A DNA stretch of 64,000 nucleotides. It comes from Gryganskiella cystojenkinii. Lineage: Eukaryota; Mortierellomycota; Mortierellomycetes; Mortierellales; Mortierellaceae. Under the pieces are notes generated by a model, which was not told the origin of the DNA, did not search any database, and worked only from the letters and a program-made list of their open reading frames with translations. The translations under genes and the position numbers were made by a program. The stretch is from NCBI GenBank assembly GCA_015852425.1, contig JAAAIG010000012.1, forward strand, positions 1 through 64,000. The letters run 5' to 3'. Position 1 is the stretch's first letter. The number at the start of each line of letters is the position of its first letter. Shown here piece after piece: positions 44,488 to 53,556 of the stretch.

Positions 44488-46065
44488 TCAGTCGTATTCT
44501 TCATCAAGCCTGTTGCCAAAAACTGGACCACTGTCGCCATGGTCTTCGCCTATTATCTTCTTGAGCTCTTTTTCGCTTCTTGGTCTAACCACATCGGACA
44601 TCGAGAGACACAGGTTGATGATATATTCCTGAGGATCCACATGGAGCTTATATGGGATCCATTTTTCATCATTGCTGCGTAGCTTGCACATGAGGACGGC
44701 ATACGGAACGAAGAGCGCGGCCGCAACGAGGAACAGGGGTATTAACAGTACAACATTGATCGCGATTACAGGCGTGGCAATATCGGCTTGGTCATGTCCC
44801 CTGATCATACCGACGGGCCGGGTTTGGGATACAGCCATGACATAGCAGGTAGCGACGTAGCTCAGGAAATCTCCATTCTTGTCTGTCGCAGTTTGAATAC
44901 CCTGGTTTGCATTTTGAATTAACCACAGGAGCTCCCTGCTATGGTTTAACAGGACATTCACATTGCTGCGTAGATTGTGTAGGGTGGCATTGAACAACTC
45001 ATCAGCATCAACATTTATGGCCTTCCGGGTGTTGTTGAACGAGGAGAATTCGAGTTGACTGCTATTGCCGTCATTCTGAGACCTGAAGGTGACATCGAAA
45101 ACCCCGAGCCAGCTTGTATACATGATGGTACCATAGTAGGTCGCCCTTTTGACATAGCTGCTGGTGTTGTTGGTAATAAGATAGTTGAGTATTTCTTTCC
45201 TCGACTGCACGTCCCCGAATTCGTCATTGATGGCGGAAATCAACAGCAGATTAAGTCCAGTTACAGTGGTTGCAGTCAGTTGGAGTGACTTGCCCCTCGT
45301 ATCATTGAGTGTGAACGTTGTGTTGTCGACTTCATAATCGTATATGGCCCACGTAGTATAATTGTTCACTGCACTGCTGTTCCATGCCAGTGTTACTCCT
45401 GGTGTCATGACAACGAAGGTACCGTTCGCGTACTCCAACCCCATTGCAACTGTCTGGAACCGTGCCTCATTGTATATTCCGGAGTATTCCACAGGTTTTT
45501 TCAGCCGATCCAACGGGACACGGTAGATTTCCTTTGGCACATTTGTGGCTTCGACGCCCCTTGAGTAACCTCCAGCCCATGGTAGGCCTGATGCGATGGT
45601 GTTGTTCATAGCTTGAAGCATGAAGTTGGTCATGGATGGGAGTTCATACGCTTTTTGTGGAGACCCGGCAGTGACGTTATACACCTGCAGCAGATCTTGT
45701 CCGAAGCCCGTGGAGAAGCATCCATTGTCCGTGCACAGGTCCATGGGAACAATCTTGGAGAAAACAATAAGACCGGAGAAGACACTTCCCAGCATGCCAA
45801 GTGTCATCGCCAGCAGAATGACGAATATCGGGAGCCCACCAAGTAGTTTAAAAAGGCCAAGAACGTTGAAATAGGACCCCCCACGAGATGTTGCCATAAC
45901 GTATAATTTGCCTTTGTTCTTGGGGAAGTGCTTGAAGAGCCAGAAAGTTATCGCCTCTCGAACACTTTGGACGATGATAACGAAGAATGCACTAACGACA
46001 GCGAGAAGTGCACTAGTGACGATGCCTCTGACGTAATTGTCGGTGATAACGATATGAATGTCCAT
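44488..46065 (-). CDS. Membrane protein with large N-glycosylated ectodomain (family not recognised)
   Basis: A single 525-residue frame with no frameshift, unlike everything around it. Hydrophobic segments lie at about residues 16-34, 78-103 and, near the C-terminus, ATPVIAINVVLLIPLFLVAA with FVPYAVLMC. Between the second and third lies a domain of about 320 residues with roughly ten N-x-S/T sequons (NVT, NNT, NSS, NYT, NTT, NDT, NGNSS, NAT, NHS) and a few Cys (CTDNGC), so it is probably lumenal or extracellular. The short C-terminal tail is charged (SEKELKKIIGEDHGD). No known domain is recognised; it may belong to a lineage-specific family. A TATA-like TTTATAAG lies about 110 bp upstream on the coding strand. 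Its position inside a mobile-element complex suggests capture or a nested insertion around it. Confidence 0.75.
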   Translation of the reverse strand: MDIHIVITDNYVRGIVTSALLAVVSAFFVIIVQSVREAITFWLFKHFPKNKGKLYVMATSRGGSYFNVLGLFKLLGGLPIFVILLAMTLGMLGSVFSGLIVFSKIVPMDLCTDNGCFSTGFGQDLLQVYNVTAGSPQKAYELPSMTNFMLQAMNNTIASGLPWAGGYSRGVEATNVPKEIYRVPLDRLKKPVEYSGIYNEARFQTVAMGLEYANGTFVVMTPGVTLAWNSSAVNNYTTWAIYDYEVDNTTFTLNDTRGKSLQLTATTVTGLNLLLISAINDEFGDVQSRKEILNYLITNNTSSYVKRATYYGTIMYTSWLGVFDVTFRSQNDGNSSQLEFSSFNNTRKAINVDADELFNATLHNLRSNVNVLLNHSRELLWLIQNANQGIQTATDKNGDFLSYVATCYVMAVSQTRPVGMIRGHDQADIATPVIAINVVLLIPLFLVAAALFVPYAVLMCKLRSNDEKWIPYKLHVDPQEYIINLCLSMSDVVRPRSEKELKKIIGEDHGDSGPVFGNRLDEEYD

Positions 46066-46243
46066 GCTCAGAGGTTAGATGAAGGGCGCTATGAACTTTG
46101 GACTGTGGACGTATGGGTAGTATGAAGAAGAGTTAATGATTTTAGCGGCAGTATTCAATAATGTCACTCTTATAAAGTTTCTGTGGATGGTGATGGCACT
46201 GCCTCTGAATATGAAGGCAGAGGTATGTTACACACAGGAACGC

Positions 46244-46563
46244 CGCAAATGGTCGAGTGTTGCAGCATAGCCAGAACGATTGACTCATATTTCACCCGTC
46301 TCAGTTATCCAACAGAATGTCCTTCCGAGGGTTTCGCCACAGACGTCTAATTTGCTCCTCTTGGTAGAACACGTGGGGAGTAGGCGCCTTTTATTTCAAC
46401 TGTATCCTTTACGCAAATGGTCGGGTGTTGCAGCATAGCCAAATGATTGACTCATACTTCACCCGTCTCAGTGATCCAGCAGCATGTCCTTCAGAGGGTT
46501 TCGCCACCCACGTCTAATTTGCTCCGCTTGGTAGAACGCGTGGGATGTGGGCGCCTTTTATTT
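46244..46563. repeat. Two-copy tandem repeat, period 168 bp
   Basis: Copy 1 (46244-46396) and copy 2 (46412-46563) both begin CGCAAATGGTCG and end GCGCCTTTTATTT, with about 90% identity and matching internal words (TTGCAGCATAGCCA, TTTCACCCGTCTCAGT, GTCTAATTTGCTCC, TTGGTAGAAC). A 15-bp spacer separates them. They lie between the membrane-protein promoter and the Helitron hairpin. Confidence 0.9.
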
Positions 46564-46577
46564 ATACAAGAAGACTG

Positions 46578-46596
46578 CCCGTGGAAACTCCACGGG
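46578..46596 (-). other. Perfect hairpin, candidate Helitron 3' terminal structure
   Basis: CCCGTGGA-AAC-TCCACGGG: an 8-bp GC-rich stem with a 3-nt loop, 15 bp beyond the helicase stop codon on the helicase-downstream side. Helitrons end in such a hairpin followed by CTRR. No CTRR is found within about 25 nt, so the terminus is either degenerate or of a variant type. Confidence 0.6.
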
Positions 46597-46611
46597 GGTT
46601 ATTATTTCATT

Positions 46612-48390
46612 TTATTGATCATCTTCAGAAGATAATAGCTGTTTAAATACAATATTGCGGGTGTATACACCCTGTTTGCCTTCGATGGAGCCATTGCCGA
46701 TGAGAATCTTGAGGTTGTCAGGTGTGGTGCAGCGGGAGAGGGCTACGTAGAGCAGGCCATGTCCAATGTCGCATCCAACGACCCTGTGTTGCCACCATTA
46801 GTCACGCTTTGTACCACGGTGGCAACAGGTCAAGCGAAAGGATCGAGACATGTCCCGATTTGGTTGCACTGCCGCATTTCCCACACGAACAACCTCGATT
46901 GACTAGTACAGCCCGTCCCCCGCAAGATAGCATTAATAGAGCCTCGATCTCTGTCTTAGTTTAGTTCCTTACCTAGTAATTCTTGTAATCTTCAATAATA
47001 CTTCGTCATCACCTTGAACCTCTGTCCCCAGCCCCTGCCTTGAATATACACCTTTTACCCCCTCGACACTTGTTCCCCTCTGCACACATACATACACCCC
47101 TGGTACCCTCCTCCTCGACCCAGACTTGGAAAGGTCATCTTGACTCGCAATAGTCCCCTGGTTTACGACATCCAAAGACAGGGAGGGGGAGGTAGAGTCC
47201 GACCTTTTGAAGCGTCTGACCCTGAGATTTTGTTGATGGTGATTGCGTAGGCAGGCTAGACGGGAAACTGAATCGTGCAGAACTTGATAGGAAGGCAAGA
47301 TCGTCGTCCGAGTTTGTGAGGGGGATGCGAGGGATGTAGAAGCGGTATCCACGGTTGACACCAACCATCATTTCTGCACCAATGAACTTGCGACTGAGTT
47401 GTCGGACAATGAGATGGGTGCCATTGCACAAACCTCTGGCAGGTTCATATTTCTGAGAAGGATGATGGGTTGGTTGACCTTGAGTTCCAGCTTGTATGGG
47501 GGCAATCCGTTTGGTGAGATAGTGTTGAGGAACTCTGTTGCGTAGTGTCCTGCTTCGATGTAAGACACCGATTCGCTAGGAGTCATGTCTGTTGCCAGGG
47601 AGTTGAGATGGTCGACATTCGCGTTGAGAGGGGACAGGAAGGCGCGGTCGTCCAACATGTCAGGGTTCAGGGTCTGGGTGTCGATTCCTTGGTATATTGC
47701 TTTTATGAGCTGTTTTTCGGACGAGTTGTTGTCTGGCTGAGAGCCGGTGGGGGTACGATTGGGTGAAAGACGTACTGGTTAGGGACACTGATGAGCATGT
47801 CCGTGGATCTGGAGGAGAAGGTTGGTTCTCTACCTTCTCCGATTCGAAGGAGGAACTGGATGAATTGATCATTCTCAGGATGGTCAGCAACCCTTATGTT
47901 GTCTGTGAGTTTGAGAGTCTGGACGTGCGCCCAAAATTTAGCGAAGCGAAGGCATGCATCCTCGATCTGGCGCTGGGTTCTGCGTTGGACGATAGGGCTC
48001 ACCTGACGAAAGTCGCCGCCAAAAACTACAATCTTGCCTCCAAAGGGCTCGGCTACTTTTGTGATGTCTTGGAGAGTCCTAACGACGGCCTCAAAAAGAT
48101 GGCGATGCATCATTGGAGCCTCGTCCCAGATGATGATGGTAGAGAGACGGATCCTTTCAGCAAGCTCGGATGTTGTATGAGTATCACAGGTGCTCTCATA
48201 GGTGATTTTGATAGGAATCCTGAAAGTAGAGTGTGCGGTGCGACCTCCAAGGAGGACCAATGCGATGCCAGAAGAAGCGACGGTGATGACGTCCTGATCA
48301 AGGTTGAGAACATGGGCAATCAAGAGTTGCAGAGAAAGGATTTGCCGGTTCTGATAGGATAGTCCAACCACTCAGCACCAACGGCGTTCC
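46612..48390 (-). pseudogene. Helitron Pif1-like helicase, decayed C-terminal half
   Basis: Minus-strand pieces in the right order: a frameshifted Walker A (RTGKSFLCN, near 48330), ITVASSGIALVLLGGRTAHS, Walker B STIIIWDEAPMMHR, GGDFRQVSPIV, then LDDRAFLSPLNANVDHLNSL, LPPYKLELKVNQPIILLRNM, GTHLIVRQLSRKFIGAEMM, IPRIPLTNSDDDL, SQGQTLQKVGLYLP. After an insertion it ends GHGLLYVALSRCTTPDNLKI and stops at 46612. These are the helicase motifs of the Helitron Rep/Hel protein. At least three frameshifts are present, and the Rep nuclease and N-terminal half are missing, so it is non-functional. Confidence 0.88.
46777..47168. mobile_element. 392-bp insertion in the helicase, flanked by CATCC direct repeats
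   Basis: The helicase reading is lost at PVFG (about 47170) and regained at GHGLLYVALSR (about 46764). CATCC occurs at both edges (46772-46776 and 47169-47173). Removing the insert plus one CATCC restores frame through PVFGCDIGHGLLYVALSR. The insert contains a perfect 10-bp inverted repeat, TGTTGCCACC at 46787-46796 and GGTGGCAACA at 46818-46827. No coding signal and no clear terminal inverted repeats. Confidence 0.6.
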
Positions 48391-48479
48391 TTGTTCTTGC
48401 AGCGAACTGTCATCTTTTTACTAAACCATGACTGTTAATAAAATAAATACAAAATTAGATAAGCATGATACAAACGCAC

Positions 48480-49349
48480 TCGGGACTATTGCTCATTTGT
48501 GCCAATGTCTGCACCTTGTTATGAACATAGTGATGATGGATATAAGACTCGTCCAGCCATACAAAAAGGGTGCCATCGTACTTGTCTGAGTAGCGTTCTC
48601 GCAGGTAATGGCGTCGTTTAATCCTGATATCGGGAGAGACGACATAGTCTTTTGCCTTGTCTGCTCGGTCATATCCGAGGCCCATCCTGTACAAATGCCG
48701 GCGAAGTGTCTCGAACGAAGGTATCTCATGTGTGCCGCCCCAATTATCCCAGAGAGACTTTCGTATCTTCTTGAGTGTCACAGATGTGCCTTCCATATTC
48801 CATTTCTTGGCAGGGTGGAAGTGTATGGCTCAAAAACCGCTGAATTGAGAGTTCGTATATATCGATCTCTTTTGTCCCTGGTTTTTATTCTATTCAGAGC
48901 CTCCTGGACGGTTTTGGTTGCCATGCCTAAGTAGTGGGCTGTCCTCTGAAGAGGCGCTACAGTTGAAATGATTTGCTTTGAATGTTCTTGCTGACACATC
49001 TCATGACAGTGGAAAACAGCTCGTCGTTCTTGGCTGCGAGGTAGAGGGTGGTCATATGGCGCATAGCGTTGTTTGAGTTGGTGGAAGTTTCTCATGTCGG
49101 CTCTCAACTTCCTCCGTTGACTTGTCTTCTTAGAAGAGCCTCTTCCTCTACCTCCATAGGAGCATATGCTGACAGAGTAGGTCGATCCCGCACATGGTAC
49201 TGGATACGAGTCCGGGTTGTAGTTACCCAGTTCATGTTTGCTTCAACCATCCTCTTAGAATCGGCCTCCACGAGCTCCTGATCAGCTTCTTCCTCGCGTG
49301 CCTCCTGTTGAAGACGTTTTTTGAATGCTACTTTATCATCGTCTTCCAA
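48480..49349 (-). pseudogene. DDE (IS630/Tc1-like) transposase, N-terminal remnant
   Basis: Three minus-strand frames overlap end to end: 49349-49104 (a charged N-terminus), 49107-48778 with the helix-turn-helix APLQRTAHYLGMATKTVQEA, and 48796-48480 with SVTLKKIRKSLWDNWGGTHE, ETLRRHLYRMGLGYDRADKA, DIRIKRRHYLRERYSDKY and the first catalytic Asp in VWLDESYIHHHY. Two frameshifts separate the frames. Homology stops just after HNKVQT (about 48510), where the interrupting segment begins. The other half is at 42477-43290. Confidence 0.8.
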
Positions 49350-49774
49350 AAGAAAAGGAGAGAGAGAAAAAATCTAGCCACTTAAAAAAAAAGCTTTTTC
49401 ATACCCTATGCGGAGTTCAGCGCAACTTTTTTATTTTCTGGCTTGAGAAAAATTGCGACGGTTCAACGCAAACGCTTCTTTCTGGCCTAAGCAAAGTGCT
49501 GTCGATTAGAAAGACCTGGGGGTACGTTTTTGCAGATTGTTGGTGGAATGTCGAGAATTCGAGATGATTGTGAAATGATTAGGAGAAAATGGACAAATAA
49601 CGGTCTCTGAGAAAAACGCTCGCACCTGTACCAAGAAAATCGGGTCTTCTGAAGACGGCACGGGGGTACGTTTGTTTAACAAAAGGCTCTGGAGTGAGAT
49701 CGAGGTGATTTGAGGTTTATTGGAGTGAAATTCGAGTATGTTGCTCGGCGATGAGACGAACATGAACGATGCCA
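49350..49774. other. Non-coding flank of the transposase remnant
   Basis: About 0.4 kb with no supported gene. Two similar phrases, GGGGGTACGTTTTTGCAGA (from 49508) and CGGGGGTACGTTTGTTTAAC (from 49661), occur 153 bp apart. Confidence 0.35.
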
Positions 49775-50522
49775 CTACCCAGGTCTTTCTAACACTTTTA
49801 TTACAGATTCGTTTTTCACGTACGGTACGGGGTGGGCGATAATGGGTTGTTGGACTATAGTCGACATGCTGAGCTCGACCAACTGAGGATTGGCCTGCAC
49901 CAGGCGGTTCAGATCGTGGGCCAGTTCGGGATCCTCCAGATCCCGTGTCAACTTTCGCAAGGATCCCGAGGAAATCACAGGCTGGGGCACTCCATGTTCA
50001 ACGATGGGTCTCAACAAGGACACCGCACCTCACGATCACATGTCTTTGTGTGAAGTATACATCCTCTTGCTTACCACGTAACAGCTTCTTCTCTCTTCTT
50101 CTTTCCCTCTCCTCCTTCCTCTTCTTCCCCTTCCTCTTCTCTCTCCAAGGACTTTGTTTGTATCAGGTATCCTCTTTGGCGCCATGTCATGACCCGGTGC
50201 CTGAGGACGAAGTACTGATTGGCATCTCAACAAGCACACGGTATTTTAATCGTCTAGATCTTCCCAGCCCTTCCCGATCCATCATTGGCGCAGATGTACG
50301 CAATTTAGTTTGTGCGAATAAAGGTGGAGTACTGCACTCAGTTGTGGTCAGAGGATGAAATGTGAAGTTCAGGGGTTTGACTTCTACTTGCCCATTTTCA
50401 TCATATCCGAAGTCCGAGACTGAAATGGTTCCAAAACAAATAGGCATTTTCGATACCCTCCCCAACCGCCGAAACTGAAAAGAGTGCCTGTGAGTGGAGG
50501 AGAGGGAACTGCGTGAGAGCAC
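49775..50522 (-). pseudogene. Possible two-exon gene fragment, unrecognised
   Basis: Two minus-strand frames look protein-like: 50522-50187 (SVSDFGYDENGQVEVKPLNF, GRSRRLKYRVLVEMPISTSS) and 50023-49775 (VEHGVPQPVISSGSLRKLTR, DLEDPELAHDLNRLVQANPQ, LVELSMS). The second has a leucine-rich-repeat-like rhythm seen in large Mortierella proteins. The two could be exons joined over a CT/GA-rich intron, but the ends are ragged and no full domain is present. Probably a fragment of a family gene brought in with, or cut by, the neighbouring elements. Confidence 0.4.
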
Positions 50523-51392
50523 TTTACGTTACACCGTATTTTCTGCTAAGAAAGCCGAAGCACGCTTTTCCGATTAAGAGTTTTTTTTTTTGGTTTTTTT
50601 GTTCTCCTGCAGAAAAATTGCCTGTCTGGCACAAGCCTGGTTGTCTTTCAGATGAAGATAGCATAACAGTTACTTGATCAGCTTTGTTGAACCTCATCGT
50701 TTCAAAACAAACAAGACAAATATTATTGGCGATAAGTAAAAGAGTAAAAAGAAAACAATGGTTCTATCAATACAAGAAAAGGAAAGGAAAGAAGAGCGGT
50801 TTTGAAGATCGGAAAAGATGTTGCGAAAGAAGAAGAAACACAAAAAACGAAAGAGAGAGAATGTTAAAAAGTCTATGGTAAGGCGCTCTGATGGATTGGT
50901 ATTTGGTGGCAAAAGACGAAGAATGAAGGACAGTAGGGTAGGAACTCAGATAAGGATGAGGTCTGCATCATGATAGACTTGGCTTGGCGAATAGTTCCTC
51001 CGTATCTTTGGCCGATCCTCGTCTCCTCCTATATTGATAATGCTTGGTCTCTCGCTCCTATATCGTGGACAAGCCTCCGCACTCAGAGCGGGGAGCATCT
51101 TGGAGCCTGTCCCTTGATCCTCGGTCTCCCTCGTGTCGATCTTTTTCTCTTGCCGTTCTACTTCCTCACTGATGTTTCGCGTGCATATTAGTTGGCCGCT
51201 GTTATTGTTGTTATAGTTGTTGTGAAGATGTTGCAGATATATTTTTTGAGTGTACCAATTGAACGTTTGTTAGTGGAGATGACGTCCAGAAAGCCCGGAT
51301 TGTAGATGGGAGAGTAGAGCAGAGGAAAAGAGCAAAGAGTCAGAAACGACAGCCTCAAGGAAGGAAGGAAAGGAGGTCCAATATTCCTCTCT
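50523..51392. other. Intergenic region, 3' side of the nucleotide-sugar transporter
   Basis: About 0.9 kb, A-rich near 50680-50880 and without coding signal. It separates the element-rich zone from the next housekeeping gene. Confidence 0.4.
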
Positions 51393-53556
51393 CTAGTATT
51401 TCAGTGGCGGTGGAATGCTTTGTCTCCTATACGATGTAAGACCCGGGCACCAAGAAGGGCAGCAGAAAACACAGGTAGAAAAGAAAAAGAAAAAGCAAAT
51501 ACAAAAAATGAACAAAGATGACCTTTTGCGAGGAGAGGAGTGATATAGAGTAGAGAGAGAGAAAGGATAGTCGATCCAACAACTTACTTTTTCTCCCGGC
51601 GAGGCAATCCCATAGCGGCTCCTTCAGGTCGTCCATAGAGATAAGTTGAGAAAATGACCAATACAGCCCCCAACTGGAACTGCAACGAGGGCTCGAAATC
51701 AAAGAGGTAAACGGAGATGATGCCTGAGATAATGATCGACAACGAAGTCGCGAATCCCTTGAGAATATTGTCTGCGTACTTGACCACGATGGCGACCAGC
51801 AACCCACCGAGGGCTTGGTTACAGACAACGAGCCAGGTCATCGTGTTGTATCCTTGCAGGAGTCCTCCTTCGTAGATCCGTTCCCGATCGTAATACATTG
51901 CCAAGAGCGTAAAGATTGATCCTGAAAGTCCCAACTGCAAGTTTCTGACCCACATATCGGTTTCGTTTCCCTTGAGAATCTTTTCGAAATAGCAACCAGC
52001 AAAGCCCGAGGAGACACACGAGGTCAAGACGGCAAGGAGACCAATGATCGGGTTCTGGATGGGTCCGAAATCCAGTTCCTCTGCGCCCCCATTCAACTGA
52101 TTCGTGGCCTCGGCCATGTTTTCAGACACTGCAGCATCCAGGATCATATCCTCAGCAGCATCCTCTGGCGATAACATCTCGTCCTTAGTATCGACAATGA
52201 CGGCGACCGGCTTTGTGCCCACGTTTTGTAATTGAACTACGGTGACACCGGCCATAAGTAAACAGAGCGCAAGCCACTTCTGTCTAGACAGCCGTCGGTT
52301 CAACATCACAACTGAGAAGACGGCAGTCCAGAGGATCTTCATCTGATAACTGACTTGGAAAGTTGCTGCCTCCAGGTTCGAGAGTGCAACATAGAGCAAG
52401 TTGTTTTGGAGTGCATAAAGACCCGAGGGCACCAACATCTTGAGGATCTCCCGAGGTTGTTCCAGAATCTCCTTTTTTAGAATATAGATTGTTCGATCGA
52501 TGGATTTGGTTTTGTTGACGAGGACGGCCAAACAGGCTAACATCTTGAGAAGTTCGGCGAAAAAAACCGCAGTCGAGGCCAGGTACATGGGTTGATCCGG
52601 GTCAACAGTGACTCGAGAGTAGCGCATCATCAGAACCAGCGTACTGTTCTGGAGTAGGAGGATCAGTAGCGAGAGATATTTCATTGACACGCCCATGAAC
52701 GTTGCTCCGTCATCTATTGAGCACGGTATCGAAAACGAAACGAACAGAAGAGAAAGGTGAGCGAGACGGATCCAAACGTGCAATCAAAAAATCAATATTT
52801 TCCCTGTTCCAGAACATCGTCTTCTTCGTTCCTCTTTCCGTTTCTGATCTGCCCTGCTCAGTCCTGTTGTATTCATTCCCGTTGACAATTTAAATAAGGA
52901 TGAAGTGTTTTTCTGTTCCGTGGTGAGAGTCGATAATGAAACTGTGTTCGCCTTTTCTGGGCTTCTTCCTTGATCCTCATTGTGTCGGTTGGTAAATGTT
53001 TTGAGAAGTGGTTGCTTGATTCGAAGACCATGCCAACAAGAAACGGGGGTGGTTGCTGTTGCTTTTCGAAGACGAGACCACCAACAAGGGGGACGAGGCT
53101 AAATCGTGCATGTTTTGATGTTGCTGCAACAGCAGCTGCTGCTGCTACTGCCTGTCGTCAACGCATAACGACGCATCCCTCCTATCCACTCTGTTCCTCC
53201 TGGCTCACTCTCTCTCACTCTCTCTTGTTGATGAATTTGTCGCCCGCTAATTTGTCTTGTCCCTTTTTTTTTGGCGGCTCTGCCTGCCCTTGCTCAAAAG
53301 TGGTTGATCTCTGTTAAACGCGCGTAGCTGTCGCCAAATAGAATGCCGGTTCCAGTTTCACACTAAAGTCTGGCGTTTTCTACACAAGACCTGGGAAAAG
53401 AGGTTGCGGTTTGTGTGACAGAGAGAGAATAGGTTATTTGGATCAAAGACAACAAAATGTAAGGAAAAGAAAAAACTTACGTTTGCCTCCACCACTTTGT
53501 TGGTGTATCGTTGGCAAGCCTCTTGGCTGCTTTTCTGAACTGATGGCTTCTTGCAT
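51393..53556 (-). CDS. UDP-sugar (UDP-galactose/UDP-GlcNAc type) Golgi transporter, SLC35A family
   Basis: Exons on the minus strand: 53556-53481, 52713-51588 and probably 51426-51393. About ten hydrophobic segments fill the second exon. Nucleotide-sugar-transporter blocks include KYLSLLILLLQNSTLVLMMR, VPSGLYALQNNLLYVALSNL, ATFQVSYQMKILWTAVFSVV, SSGFAGCYFEKILKG, VRNLQLGLSG and KGFATSLSIIISG. An acidic loop sits between TM5 and TM6. Exon 1 gives a hydrophilic 25-residue N-terminus and joins in frame. Exon 2 can read to a stop at 51584 (ending RREKK, 401 residues). That TAA lies inside a perfect GTAAGT donor; splicing to a TATAG acceptor at 51427 replaces it with a tail ending KRQSIPPPLKY (412 residues). 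Exact substrate cannot be told from sequence. Confidence 0.9.

Larger units (their letters stand above)
42477..49349 (-). mobile_element. Nested mobile-element complex: DDE transposon split by a Helitron-bearing insertion
   Basis: The outer layer is an IS630/Tc1-like transposase on the minus strand. Its N-terminal part is at 48480-49349 and its C-terminal part at 42477-43290, in the right order and orientation. The 5.2 kb between them holds an unclassified degraded segment (43291-44487), a membrane-protein gene (44488-46065), tandem repeats, a Helitron hairpin and a decayed Helitron helicase. Terminal inverted repeats of the outer element were not found by eye. The nesting is inferred from order, strand and the abrupt loss of homology at both breakpoints. 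Confidence 0.65.

Noticed and set aside
46786..46827. Inverted repeat TGTTGCCACC / GGTGGCAACA considered as a transposon terminal repeat pair
   Set aside because: The arms are only 21 bp apart and internal to one side of the 392-bp insert, so they form a hairpin and are not the insert's termini.
46770..47172. The 392-bp break in the Helitron helicase read as a spliceosomal intron
   Set aside because: The available GT and AG positions do not restore the LYVALSR frame, whereas removal of the insert plus one CATCC does.
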